Below are positions 1 through 7,954 of a DNA stretch of 14,150 nt, piece by piece; the first letter of the stretch is position 1, and every line of letters starts with the position of its first letter. The translations under genes were made by a program, and so were the position numbers. The stretch is from positions 1 through 14,150 of the forward strand of contig DTSC01000120.1 of the NCBI GenBank assembly GCA_012965625.1. Direction: 5' to 3'. The notes beneath the pieces were generated by a model. The model saw only the letters and a list, made by a program, of their open reading frames with translations, did no database searches and had not been told where the DNA came from. The stretch is from Flavobacteriales bacterium. GTDB lineage: Bacteria > Bacteroidota > Bacteroidia > NORP154.

Positions 1-2070
1 TTATTTGATGCTGGGTTCAGATATGCCCAGGTGTTCAAGAACAAAGAAGGAGAAGAGAAGTTTGCTTATAAGCTCAGTTTCTCATTTATGCGGGCTAATG
101 ACTGGGAGGCGACTAATATGGATTCAACCATACAGTCGGAGGTAGATTCAAATAATCCAGGGGGTTATGATGCGGTAAACAGGTATGGTGATGAAAACTA
201 TGGTATCAGTAGCAACAACTACAATAATGCAGGCAGCCTGGTAACCAAGCCTGGGCTAGGCATCATCCATAGAACCGGATATCAAGAAACCGACCTGGTG
301 GATTACAATGCTCAAAACATCAAAGCAAATTTAGGCATGCATTACAAATTAAAACCAGAGGTGGAACTTATTTACAATTCCAGCTTCGGCAATGGCACTA
401 CCATTTATCAGGGAGATAACAGATATAGCCTAAAGGACATTCTGTTCTTTCAAAACAGGATAGAGATGAAAAAGAAAGACAAATTTTTCATCAGGGCCTA
501 CGCAACACATGAAGATGCTGGAAACTCCTATGATGCCGTATATACTGCCTTTATGCTACAAGATGCTGCCCAAAACGATATTGATTGGAGCCAGGATTAC
601 TTAAATTATTGGTTGGGTGGTGTACCTTCATCAACTCCTGGTTCTGTTCCTGGTGGCATGAAAGCCAATGTCGAAGCTCTGCCAGATTGGCCAGAGGCAT
701 TTGTAAACAATAGCTTTAATGAAGCCTATTATGATCTTGCTGCCATTGTTTTAGAAAAAAATAGAGATTCCCTTGTTAAGTGGCATGGATATGCAAGAGA
801 CTTTGCAGACAGTGAAGGGCTAGGCTTTTACCAGCCAGGTACTGACAGGTTTGATTCTGCAAAAGCGGCTATTATTAGTGACACGTTGGGAAAAGGAGGA
901 ACAAAGTTAATTGACAATTCGGCACTTTATCATATCCATGGGGAGTACAGATTCAGCCCTGCATTCATGGACATCATTGTAGGAAGCAATTTCCGATTAT
1001 ACAAGCCTGTTTCTCATGGCACCATCTTTAGTGATACTGGAGATGTTGTTATCAGTAATTCGGAATATGGATTTTATGCTGGCATTGAAAAGAAAATATT
1101 TGAAGAGAAACTAAAAATAAACTTAACCAATAGATTAGATAAAAACACGAATTTCAACTTCCTGTTTTCTCCTGCAGCATCCTTGGTATATACGGCTAAT
1201 ATAGCAAATATTATTAGGGTGTCATTTTCATCAGCAATCCGAAATCCTACTTTAGCAGACCAATATCTTTATTATGATGTAGGCAGAGCTATTCTACTAG
1301 GCAATTTACATGGATATGACTCCCTGGTAACAATTGAATCATTGGTGGATTTTTATTCTGCATATCCAAAAAACCTGGACACACTACATTTTTTTAATGT
1401 TGCCTCAGTAGTGCCGGAAAAGGTTAAAACCATTGAGTTTGGTTATCGTGCCACCTTCTTTAATTCCCTTTATCTTGATTGTAATTATTATTATAGCCTT
1501 TACAAAGACTTTATAGGTTATAAAATAGGCGCTGACCTGGTTATTAATGAAGCAGACCCAAACAAAATAACTGCTGGCCAAGTATATAGGGTAGCCTCTA
1601 ACGCAGACTCCACCGTAACTACACAGGGTTTTAATATAGGATTGAATTATTTTTTCAAAAAGTTTATCGCATTAAATGGAAATTACTCTTGGAACAAACT
1701 TGAAAAGAAAGGGACGGAAGACCCTATTATTCCGGCATATAATACACCTGAGCATAAATTTAATTTAGGGGTTAGCGGAAGGGATATAAAAACCAAAATT
1801 GGAAGCATGCGGCTAAACAGGTGGGGTTTCAGCTTAAACTATAAATGGATCCAGGGTTTTAGGTTTGAAGGTAGCCCCCAATTCACCGGTGATGTACCAA
1901 CATATGATTTACTTGACTTTCAAATAAACAAGCATTTCCCAAAGATCAATATGACAGTAAAGCTGGGCGCCTCTAACGCCCTCAATAAAAAACGGTTCCA
2001 GGTATATGGAGGACCCTATATAGGCCGCCTTGCTTATTTCTCCCTTCTTTTTGAGCTGGATAAAATTTAG
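1..2070 (+). CDS. TonB-dependent outer-membrane receptor, C-terminal part (5' truncated by window)
   Basis: The frame is open from base 1 (the first residues read LFDAGFRYA), so the gene starts upstream; the GTG at 31 is internal. About 689 residues are visible. The product would be an outer-membrane beta-barrel importing a large ligand using energy from TonB/ExbBD. The sequence shows alternating amphipathic strands rich in aromatic and Asn/Gly residues, such as YKLSFSFMRANDWEA near the start and FSSAIRNPTLADQYLYYD around residue 410, which is typical of Bacteroidota receptors with a SusC-like or CirA-like barrel. The end (NALNKKRFQVYGGPYIGRLAYFSLLFEL) is the usual last-strand region. The plug and any carboxypeptidase-like N-terminal domain lie outside the window, so the ligand cannot be named. 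It stands 97 bp before a separately promoted secreted-protein gene. Confidence 0.9.
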   Translation, partial: LFDAGFRYAQVFKNKEGEEKFAYKLSFSFMRANDWEATNMDSTIQSEVDSNNPGGYDAVNRYGDENYGISSNNYNNAGSLVTKPGLGIIHRTGYQETDLVDYNAQNIKANLGMHYKLKPEVELIYNSSFGNGTTIYQGDNRYSLKDILFFQNRIEMKKKDKFFIRAYATHEDAGNSYDAVYTAFMLQDAAQNDIDWSQDYLNYWLGGVPSSTPGSVPGGMKANVEALPDWPEAFVNNSFNEAYYDLAAIVLEKNRDSLVKWHGYARDFADSEGLGFYQPGTDRFDSAKAAIISDTLGKGGTKLIDNSALYHIHGEYRFSPAFMDIIVGSNFRLYKPVSHGTIFSDTGDVVISNSEYGFYAGIEKKIFEEKLKINLTNRLDKNTNFNFLFSPAASLVYTANIANIIRVSFSSAIRNPTLADQYLYYDVGRAILLGNLHGYDSLVTIESLVDFYSAYPKNLDTLHFFNVASVVPEKVKTIEFGYRATFFNSLYLDCNYYYSLYKDFIGYKIGADLVINEADPNKITAGQVYRVASNADSTVTTQGFNIGLNYFFKKFIALNGNYSWNKLEKKGTEDPIIPAYNTPEHKFNLGVSGRDIKTKIGSMRLNRWGFSLNYKWIQGFRFEGSPQFTGDVPTYDLLDFQINKHFPKINMTVKLGASNALNKKRFQVYGGPYIGRLAYFSLLFELDKI

Positions 2071-2137
2071 GCCAAATCCTTTTGCTAAGCCAAATGGCAA
2101 AAATACCAGTTTGGCACATTGATGTTCATATTATTTC

Positions 2138-2145
2138 TATATTTG
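2138..2145 (+). promoter_or_regulatory. Bacteroidota-type promoter -7 element for the secreted hydrolase-like gene
   Basis: TATATTTG matches the Bacteroidota housekeeping -7 consensus TAnnTTTG and lies 23 bp before the ATG at 2168. TTG triplets occur upstream at 2111 and 2119, but their spacing (24 and 16 bp) is slightly outside the usual range, so only the -7 element is well supported. Confidence 0.5.
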
Positions 2146-2167
2146 CACAATTATTAAAACTTTCACC

Positions 2168-3742
2168 ATGAAAAGCCCCTTTATTTATCAGGTAGTATTT
2201 TTTGCAATAGTATGCACAACTACCTTTTTTAGCGAAAAAGCACTAGCTCAAACACGGTATTTAGATAATGTATTTACTGATGCAACAGTAACCTCAGATG
2301 TGGTTTATGGAATAAATGTATCTGTATTAACAGGGTTACCTGGCGGCCCATTTGCTCTCAAAATGGATGTTTATGAACCAAGTGGAGATACTGAGACGAA
2401 CCGGCCCGTCGTGATTGTGATGCACACCGGTAATTTTCTGCCTGCTGTATACAATGGCAGTCCCACAGGGTCAAAAACAGATAATGCTGTTGTTGAGCTC
2501 TGCGAACAATTTACCAGAAGGGGTTATGTTGCCATTGCAATGGCATACAGACTTGGATGGGATCCTCTGAATACAGTAGAAGCAATTAGAACAGGGTCGA
2601 TTATGAATGCTGCTTATAGGGCTGTACAGGATGCCCATACCTGTGTCAGGTATTTGAGAATGGATGTCACGCTTAATGGGAACACCTTTGGCATTGATAC
2701 TTCCAAGTTTGTGATTGGAGGAATAGGAACCGGAGGATATGTAAGCCTGGGGTTTGATGCATTTGATGATTATGCAGAATTACAGTTCTTAAAGTTCATG
2801 GACTTTACAGATCCTTTTAACCCAGTCCCTTACATTGACACAGCACTTTCGGGAGACTTTAATGGCGAATGGACACGGCCAATGAATACACCGAGTCACG
2901 TTGGCTATAGCAACAATGCAAATATGATCTTTAATATCGGTGGTGCCATGGGAGATTCCTCGTGGATGGCTGCAGGTGATCTGCCTATAATCTCATTTCA
3001 TTGCATCAATGATCCTAATGCTCCATACCATTACGGTGCTGTGATCGTACCAACTACAGGAGGCTTTGTGCTCAATGCCAGTGGTGGCCACTCTGTTGTA
3101 TGGAATGCCAATAACTTAGGCAATAACGATGCATTTGCGACTGAAACTTATACGGATTGTTTTAGTGAGCGCGCAGATTTGATAAATGATGGTATAAAAG
3201 GGCTATTCCCATTCCAAACCCCACCTCCAGGAAGCACTACCTGTAGTGATGGGGCTGGTGAAACGGAACAAGGCAGCCCATGGGATTGGTGGGATGAAGC
3301 AGCCTATATAGCAACTGCTACCAATATAGGGAAAGATGGGGATCTTGAAAATTGTCACGCCTTATTAAGCAACCCAAACATGTCAGAATACAAAGCAAAG
3401 TACTATGCCGATACAATAGTAGGTTACCTACTCCCCAGGATGTATAAAGTGCTCTTCGGTACTTATATTGATGGTGTTTGCTATGTCGATATATATGGGG
3501 CTGAAGGCCCTTCCAAGGTAACTATTTATCCAAATCCTTCTGCTGACATTATAAAAATATCAGCAGAGGACTTGCTCAGAACAATAGCACTTTATGATAT
3601 TTCCGGAAGACTAATCTATGAAAAAACAGACATAGGCGCTAAGATGTTTATGCTTAGCAATACTAGAATAATTCCAGGAATGTATTTTGCCCAGATCACT
3701 ACTGATCATGGACAAGCAACCACAAAAATAATTTTTAAATAA
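2168..3742 (+). CDS. Secreted alpha/beta-hydrolase (carboxylesterase-like) protein with T9SS type A sorting domain; apparent nucleophile Ser replaced by Gly
   Basis: The 524-residue product has a signal peptide (residues 1-28, ending ALAQ), an alpha/beta-hydrolase core (about 45-315) and a C-terminal T9SS sorting domain (about 450-524: VTIYPNPSADIIKIS, then the PGMYFAQI motif). Secretion across the outer membrane is therefore expected. The core has the strand before the oxyanion loop (VVIVMHTGNF, 81-90), the RGYVAIAMAYRLGW segment (118-131) and an elbow FVIGGIGTGG (181-190). In related esterases the elbow reads GGxSAGG; here the Ser position aligns with Gly187. The acid and base positions look kept (Asp282 in NDPNAPY, His308 in SGGHS). 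It may be a non-catalytic binder or use different chemistry. The aromatic stretch PWDWWDEAAY at 371-380 lies between core and sorting domain. It probably shares a transcript with the next gene, 32 bp downstream. Confidence 0.85.
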   Translation: MKSPFIYQVVFFAIVCTTTFFSEKALAQTRYLDNVFTDATVTSDVVYGINVSVLTGLPGGPFALKMDVYEPSGDTETNRPVVIVMHTGNFLPAVYNGSPTGSKTDNAVVELCEQFTRRGYVAIAMAYRLGWDPLNTVEAIRTGSIMNAAYRAVQDAHTCVRYLRMDVTLNGNTFGIDTSKFVIGGIGTGGYVSLGFDAFDDYAELQFLKFMDFTDPFNPVPYIDTALSGDFNGEWTRPMNTPSHVGYSNNANMIFNIGGAMGDSSWMAAGDLPIISFHCINDPNAPYHYGAVIVPTTGGFVLNASGGHSVVWNANNLGNNDAFATETYTDCFSERADLINDGIKGLFPFQTPPPGSTTCSDGAGETEQGSPWDWWDEAAYIATATNIGKDGDLENCHALLSNPNMSEYKAKYYADTIVGYLLPRMYKVLFGTYIDGVCYVDIYGAEGPSKVTIYPNPSADIIKISAEDLLRTIALYDISGRLIYEKTDIGAKMFMLSNTRIIPGMYFAQITTDHGQATTKIIFK

Positions 3743-3774
3743 TCTAAATCCATTAACCTTAATTAAATTTGAAT

Positions 3775-4728
3775 ATGATGAAAAAACTACTATTTACATT
3801 TGCTACAGGAGCCTTTCTTGCAACTGGAGCCATAGCACAATCAAACCTACACAACCTAAACCTGGAAACCTGGACAGGAAATGAATGCACTGGGTGGGGA
3901 ACCCTCAACTCATATATGGCATTTGGTGCGCCCCAAACAGTATTTGAGGAAACTACAGACCCAGGCGAGGGTTTGAGCTCAGCTAAAATATCTACTGAGT
4001 ACTGGCTTGGAGCAACTAGTTTAGGAGCATCATCTGATACTGTTAGTGGATTCTTAACATTGGGAGGACCAATAACAGGAGCAATAGGTTTACCCTGTAC
4101 AACTACACCTGACTCTATGAGCTTTATGTTCAAGGGCGAAGTAGTATCTGGCGATACAGCACTAATCTTAGTATCGCTAAGCGTTTATGATACCGCTCAG
4201 AATACGTTTGCCCAAGGAATGCTTTTGGTTTATGACTCTGGCGCCGTTTTTCTCGACGCCTTTGGGCAACAGCTCAGCCAAATAACGACTAATAATGGTG
4301 CTTGGAATTCAGTGACAATTCCAATTTGGGACTTTTCATTCGGTGCACTTACTCCTGACTCGCTTCAAATTATTTGTGCGTCAAGTTCAGGCAGTCTTTT
4401 CGGATCACCGTTACCACTTATTGGGAGTACAATATATGTAGATAATTTCTTTGTACCTTATTTTTCCAGTGTTGGGGAAAGAGACGAGGATGTTAAATTC
4501 TCTGTATACCCAAACCCAAGTTCAGACTACTTCGTGATTAAAAACGGCTCCTCAAAAAGTGACATGGACGTTCAGATGATTGATATCAATGGAAAGTTTG
4601 TGAGAAGCTATACAGATGTTTCTGGCGGAGAGATGACTATTGATGGTAATGGCCTTGCAAGAGGTGCATACTTCATCAAAGTTACTTCTGGAGGAAAACA
4701 AGTTATAAAGCAGGTTGTATTTGAATAA
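3775..4728 (+). CDS. T9SS-secreted protein of unknown function with type A sorting domain
   Basis: ATG at 3775 is preferred over the in-frame TTG at 3769; it begins MMKKLLFTFATGAFLATG, a clear signal peptide cut near AIA-Q (residue 21). The mature protein of about 295 residues opens with NLHNLNLETWTGNECTGW and later has a beta-rich stretch ending STIYVDNFFVPY, a pattern seen in jellyroll, carbohydrate-binding-like modules of secreted Bacteroidota proteins (it resembles the PCMD type, which I cannot confirm by eye). The C-terminal 75 residues are a T9SS type A sorting domain: VKFSVYPNPSSDYFVI, an IDINGKFVRSY strand, and GAYFIKVTSGGKQVIKQVVFE. No catalytic motif is visible. It follows the hydrolase-like gene by 32 bp with no promoter between them, so co-transcription is likely; a strong terminator follows. 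Confidence 0.85.
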   Translation: MMKKLLFTFATGAFLATGAIAQSNLHNLNLETWTGNECTGWGTLNSYMAFGAPQTVFEETTDPGEGLSSAKISTEYWLGATSLGASSDTVSGFLTLGGPITGAIGLPCTTTPDSMSFMFKGEVVSGDTALILVSLSVYDTAQNTFAQGMLLVYDSGAVFLDAFGQQLSQITTNNGAWNSVTIPIWDFSFGALTPDSLQIICASSSGSLFGSPLPLIGSTIYVDNFFVPYFSSVGERDEDVKFSVYPNPSSDYFVIKNGSSKSDMDVQMIDINGKFVRSYTDVSGGEMTIDGNGLARGAYFIKVTSGGKQVIKQVVFE

Positions 4729-4750
4729 ATACATACCTTTTAACAGATGT

Positions 4751-4785
4751 AAAAACCCCGGCTCCAAATGGAATCGGGGTTTTTT
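4751..4785. terminator. Bidirectional rho-independent terminator between convergent genes
   Basis: AAAAACCCCG (4751-4760) pairs with CGGGGTTTTT (4775-4784), with a small inner TCC/GGA pairing in the loop. The A-run on one side and T-run on the other allow termination for the + strand secreted-protein gene and for the - strand mlaF gene. Confidence 0.85.
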
Positions 4786-4818
4786 ATTTAAGGTGCCTTT
4801 CTAATTGAGCGCAGCCCC

Positions 4819-5583
4819 CTATTCTTTCAGCTTTTGAAGGTATTTTGCAGCAAAGATAAAGTCATTGAGCTCGATATTCTGCTCTTTCAAGATCTCTTGA
4901 TTACTGCCCTCCCACCATTTTTCACCATTATGAATGAATATGATCTTATCACCAATTTCCATTACAGAATTCATGTCGTGGGTATTAATGATGGTCGTTA
5001 TCTTATATTCATGGGTAATCTCATGGATCAGGTTATCAATAATGATTGCTGTTTTGGGGTCCAGGCCTGAGTTTGGCTCATCACATAGTAAATACTTGGG
5101 ACTCATGGACATGGCCCTGGCAATGGCAACTCTTTTCTGCATGCCCCCACTAAGCTCAGCCGGATATAGTTTATTGGCATTAATGAGGTCAACCCTATTC
5201 AGGCAAACATTTGCCCGATCTACCATTTCCTCCTGGCTCATCTGAGTAAACATGGAAAGAGGGAAGATTACATTTTCTTCCACGGTAAGAGAATCAAAAA
5301 GTGCTCCACCTTGAAACATCATTCCAATATCTTTTCGAATACTCTTTCTTTCATTGCCCTTAGCAGACCCATTTCTATTAGGATTAGAAAATATACGATC
5401 ATCGTATATGATCTTTCCACTATCTATCTCATGAAGCCCAACCATGCATTTCATCAAAACGGTTTTTCCAGACCCACTTTGCCCTATAACTAGATTGGTC
5501 TTTCCCTCTTCAAAGGTGATGGAAACATCTTTGAAAACCTTAGTCTCTCCAAATGACTTTGATATGTTTTGAGCCTCTATCAT
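4819..5583 (-). CDS. mlaF: ABC transporter ATP-binding protein, MlaF family
   Basis: This 254-residue cytoplasmic ATPase would power the MlaE permease in glycerophospholipid transport between the inner and outer membranes, maintaining outer-membrane lipid asymmetry. All nucleotide-binding motifs are present: Walker A GQSGSGKT (34-41), Q-loop Gln91, signature LSGGMQKR (144-151), Walker B YLLCDEP with catalytic Glu169, D-loop SGLDP (172-176) and H-loop His202 in NTHDM. Length and motif spacing fit the MlaF/Ttg2A group. Its ATG overlaps the mlaE stop codon in an ATGA arrangement, so translation is coupled. No substrate-binding MCE protein (MlaD) follows it on this strand; the next neighbours are convergent. 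The last residues (FAAKYLQKLKE) form the usual family tail. Confidence 0.93.
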   Translation of the reverse strand: MIEAQNISKSFGETKVFKDVSITFEEGKTNLVIGQSGSGKTVLMKCMVGLHEIDSGKIIYDDRIFSNPNRNGSAKGNERKSIRKDIGMMFQGGALFDSLTVEENVIFPLSMFTQMSQEEMVDRANVCLNRVDLINANKLYPAELSGGMQKRVAIARAMSMSPKYLLCDEPNSGLDPKTAIIIDNLIHEITHEYKITTIINTHDMNSVMEIGDKIIFIHNGEKWWEGSNQEILKEQNIELNDFIFAAKYLQKLKE

Positions 5584-6320
5584 CCCAATAAAAGCTGCGT
5601 TAACAGATAATTAAAAAGCAATACCATTATCGTACTATAAACTACGGCCTGAGTGCTGGCCCTGCCTACTTCCAGAGCTCCACCTTTCGTATAATAACCA
5701 CAGTAGGCAGAGACCGTTATAATGATAAAAGCAAAGAACTCTGTCTTTATTAATGCATAAGCGACATTAAAAGGCTTAAAATCATAATGAAGCCCATAAA
5801 AGAAATCATGGGAATTGACAATTCCTGTAAAAGTCCCAACAAACCACCCTCCAAACATGGCTATTCCCATGCTTAATATAACAAGAAACGGAAAGATGAA
5901 AACGGCCCCAATAACTTTCGGCAATATCAGGTATCCTGCAGAATTTACGCCCATAATCTCCAAGGCATCTATCTGCTCAGTTACCCTCATGGTACCAATC
6001 TCGGAAGCAATATGGGACCCAACTTTTCCTGCCAGTATCAAGCTTAGTATGGTAGGTGAAAACTCCAATATGATGGATTCCCGAGCAGTAAAGCCTACCA
6101 CATATAGTGGAATCCATGACGATTCAATGCCAAAAACAGTCTGGATCGTAATCACTGCACCCATAAACACAGATAAAATAGCCACAATCGGCAAAGAGTT
6201 TATTCCCAGCGACTCAATTTCCTTTATTGTCTGCCGGAAATATATAGATCCCTTCTCAGGCCGTTTAAATACCTGACCCAGTAACATTGAATATCTGCCT
6301 ACATGGCTAAACAAGTTCAT
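5580..6320 (-). CDS. mlaE: MlaE-family ABC transporter permease
   Basis: This 246-residue inner-membrane protein is the permease partner of MlaF. An N-terminal amphipathic part (1-40) precedes hydrophobic segments near 43-62, 68-80, 87-100, 130-165, 188-208 and 225-245. The family signature is clear at 86-125: EFSPTILSLILAGKVGSHIA followed by SEIGTMRVTEQIDALEIMGV, equivalent to the ELGPVL...AAELGTMRVTEQIDAL block of Proteobacterial MlaE. Known role: forming the transmembrane path for phospholipid exchange with an MCE-domain protein. It is the first gene of the two-gene unit, starting about 100 bp from the divergent lipoprotein gene; no convincing promoter is visible on this strand. Confidence 0.92.
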   Translation of the reverse strand: MNLFSHVGRYSMLLGQVFKRPEKGSIYFRQTIKEIESLGINSLPIVAILSVFMGAVITIQTVFGIESSWIPLYVVGFTARESIILEFSPTILSLILAGKVGSHIASEIGTMRVTEQIDALEIMGVNSAGYLILPKVIGAVFIFPFLVILSMGIAMFGGWFVGTFTGIVNSHDFFYGLHYDFKPFNVAYALIKTEFFAFIIITVSAYCGYYTKGGALEVGRASTQAVVYSTIMVLLFNYLLTQLLLG

Positions 6321-6353
6321 CTCAAATATTCACTAATAATTAATGATATATTA

Positions 6354-6361
6354 TATCTTTG
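6354..6361 (+). promoter_or_regulatory. Bacteroidota-type -7 element for the small lipoprotein gene
   Basis: TATCTTTG is an exact TAnnTTTG match 59 bp before the ATG at 6421. Because transcription would begin just after it, an upstream in-frame ATG at 6343 would not be in the mRNA, which supports the 6421 start. Confidence 0.45.
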
Positions 6362-6420
6362 TTTATCAGGGTTTATGCCTTATTAATAATAAAGACAGCA
6401 ACCAAAACATCCCTTTACGA

Positions 6421-6645
6421 ATGAAAGCAGCAAAAAGTTATAAATTAATGGGATTTGCATCATCTATTTTATTTTGCTGCTTATTGCTTAATGGTTGTGC
6501 TATTTTCAGAAAAAAAAACAAATGTCTTGACTGCCCTAAGTGGAGCAAAGTGGAAATGGGTAGGCAATATAGTATCAAAACTCATTACCAGCCCAAACAT
6601 GCTGATTTAGAAGAATCATCATTTATCCTTCTACTTGTAAACTAA
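6421..6645 (+). CDS. Small putative lipoprotein
   Basis: The 74-residue product has a basic N-terminus (MKAAKSYK), a hydrophobic stretch and a lipobox ending LLNGC with the lipidated Cys at residue 26. The mature peptide starts CAIFRKKNK and has a second CxxC pair (Cys35, Cys38) in CLDCPKW. The residues after the lipid-bearing Cys are basic, lacking the acidic surface-export signal of many Bacteroidota lipoproteins, so a periplasm-facing location is more likely. Similar short CPKW-type lipoproteins occur in this phylum, with no function known to me. The start at 6421 was chosen because it opens the signal peptide directly. Its last 23 bases overlap the 3' end of the convergent ferritin gene. 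Confidence 0.7.
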   Translation: MKAAKSYKLMGFASSILFCCLLLNGCAIFRKKNKCLDCPKWSKVEMGRQYSIKTHYQPKHADLEESSFILLLVN

Positions 6646-7126
6646 GCTTCGCAATAGCCTTATCGATGAGATATAAACCTTTGCCTTCAATTCCAATTAT
6701 ATCTACCTTATCCAAAATATTTTTAAATACCATTTCTTCCTCATGCTGTTCTGCAACATACCATTGCAAGAAATTAAACGTTGAGTAATCTTTCTCTTTC
6801 AAGCAGAGCTCAACCAAGGTGTTTATTGATTTTGTATTTTGCTGCTCTTGCTTCAAGGCCAATTTAAAGATATCCACAACTGACTTAAAATTATCTGGGC
6901 TTTTCTTTACCTCAGGCGCCAATGCATGTCCTCCAGTTTCATTAATATAGGCAAAGAGTTTTAACATGTGGGCACGCTCTTCTTCAGATTGTTTATACAA
7001 AAAGGTTGCAGCTCCATCCAGGCCCTTATTCTGGCACCATGAAGCCATTGACAAATAATAATATGAAGCAAAGGCTTCCTGGGCAATTTGTTTATTCAAG
7101 GCACTTTCAATTTTTATTGATAACAT
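6623..7126 (-). CDS. ftnA: Non-haem bacterial ferritin
   Basis: The 167-residue protein would assemble into a cytoplasmic 24-mer iron-storage shell that oxidises Fe(II) and stores it as ferric mineral. The ferroxidase ligands occur at the same numbers as in E. coli FtnA: Glu17, Tyr24, Glu50, His53 (EEERAHM), Glu94 (KQEQQNT), Gln127 and Glu130 (AEQHEEE). Trp122 in LQWYVAEQ is also conserved. Length is normal for the family, and there is no haem-binding Met of bacterioferritin type. It is monocistronic, convergent with the small lipoprotein gene (23-nt 3' overlap) and divergent from the SprT-like gene. No iron-responsive operator was recognised in the A/T-rich upstream region. Confidence 0.95.
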   Translation of the reverse strand: MLSIKIESALNKQIAQEAFASYYYLSMASWCQNKGLDGAATFLYKQSEEERAHMLKLFAYINETGGHALAPEVKKSPDNFKSVVDIFKLALKQEQQNTKSINTLVELCLKEKDYSTFNFLQWYVAEQHEEEMVFKNILDKVDIIGIEGKGLYLIDKAIAKLSLQVEG

Positions 7127-7148
7127 AATGAGATATTTAAAATAATTC

Positions 7149-7156
7149 TAAGTTTG
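7149..7156 (+). promoter_or_regulatory. Possible -7 element for the SprT-like gene
   Basis: TAAGTTTG fits TAnnTTTG and lies 77 bp before the ATG at 7233, in the A/T-rich gap shared with the divergent ferritin gene. No matching TTG -33 element is visible. Confidence 0.35.
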
Positions 7157-7232
7157 TTTTATTAAACAATAATATTAAAAATATTTTGATTTTCCTTTTT
7201 AAAACCTTCTAATTAACAAGAAGTTGCTTATT

Positions 7233-7853
7233 ATGTTGAACCATATTAGTTCGATCCATAAAATCAAAGAATATATTCCTGAAAAAGCAGTGTCAAATAC
7301 GGAAAGGCTACTGGCAGGCAATAATGTACGCCTAACTATAGCTGGCGAGAGATCTACTAAGCTTGGCGACTATCGAAAACTAAGTAAGGAAGGTATCCAT
7401 GCAATCTCTGTGAATGAGAATCTAAATAAATATTCGTTTTTATTAACCCTGATCCATGAATTGGCCCACTTAAAAGTTCGTGAAAATTTTGGGTGCAGGG
7501 TTAAGCCGCATGGCCTGGAATGGAAAAATGAATTTAAACTCCTGATTTGTTGGTTCCTGGAAAATGAAATTTTTCCTCAAGACCTAATGATTGAGATTCG
7601 AAGATATATGATCAATCCAAAAGCATCTAGCAATTCAGATATAAAGCTGGCCTTAGCTCTGAAGAAATATGATAAAGCACAAATAGGCGAACTAATCCTT
7701 GATGAGATTCCAGAAAATACTGTATTTCATATAAAAGGTGGAAGAAGGTTTACAAAAGGGGGGAAAGTAAAAAAAAGAATAAAATGCACTGACCTGAATA
7801 ATGGCAAGATATACCTATTCAGCCCCATAGCAACAGTCCATTTAGATTCCTAA
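7233..7853 (+). CDS. SprT-like zinc metallopeptidase-domain protein
   Basis: ATG at 7233 (MLNHISSIHK) is preferred over a TTG at 7224, giving 206 residues. The SprT-like core carries the zincin motif HELAH (75-79), with Glu76 as the catalytic position, and HGLEW (93-97), whose His is the expected third zinc ligand. The C-terminal part (GGRRFTKGGKVKKRIKCTDL, then NGKIYLFSPIATV) is the usual tail of Bacteroidota SprT-like proteins. The family includes SPRTN, a DNA-protein crosslink protease; bacterial members are poorly characterised, so a DNA-repair or proteolytic role is inference. In this phylum sprT-like genes are often found near manC, as here, with an aminotransferase gene between. Confidence 0.85.
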   Translation: MLNHISSIHKIKEYIPEKAVSNTERLLAGNNVRLTIAGERSTKLGDYRKLSKEGIHAISVNENLNKYSFLLTLIHELAHLKVRENFGCRVKPHGLEWKNEFKLLICWFLENEIFPQDLMIEIRRYMINPKASSNSDIKLALALKKYDKAQIGELILDEIPENTVFHIKGGRRFTKGGKVKKRIKCTDLNNGKIYLFSPIATVHLDS

Positions 7854-7902
7854 AATAGGAAAATCAAATCTGGCTGTAAAGAAATTCTTATCTTAATTTT
7901 TT

Positions 7903-7910
7903 TATATTTG
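7903..7910 (+). promoter_or_regulatory. Bacteroidota-type -7 element for the aminotransferase-manC unit
   Basis: TATATTTG matches TAnnTTTG and lies 45 bp before the aminotransferase ATG at 7955. No manC-specific promoter is seen in the 37-bp gap after the aminotransferase, so this element may drive both genes. Confidence 0.5.
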
Positions 7911-7954
7911 CAGCCGATCAAACAGGTCACTAATCCCAACTATTATTTATTTAT

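Noticed and set aside
2080..2102. Possible terminator after the TonB receptor (TTTTGC/GCAAAA).
   Set aside because: The stem is weak, its inner GCCA/TGGC pairing competes with the outer one, and no T-run follows.
6343..6420. Longer start for the small lipoprotein at 6343.
   Set aside because: The extra 26 residues would hide the signal peptide, and the region overlaps the likely promoter element at 6354-6361.
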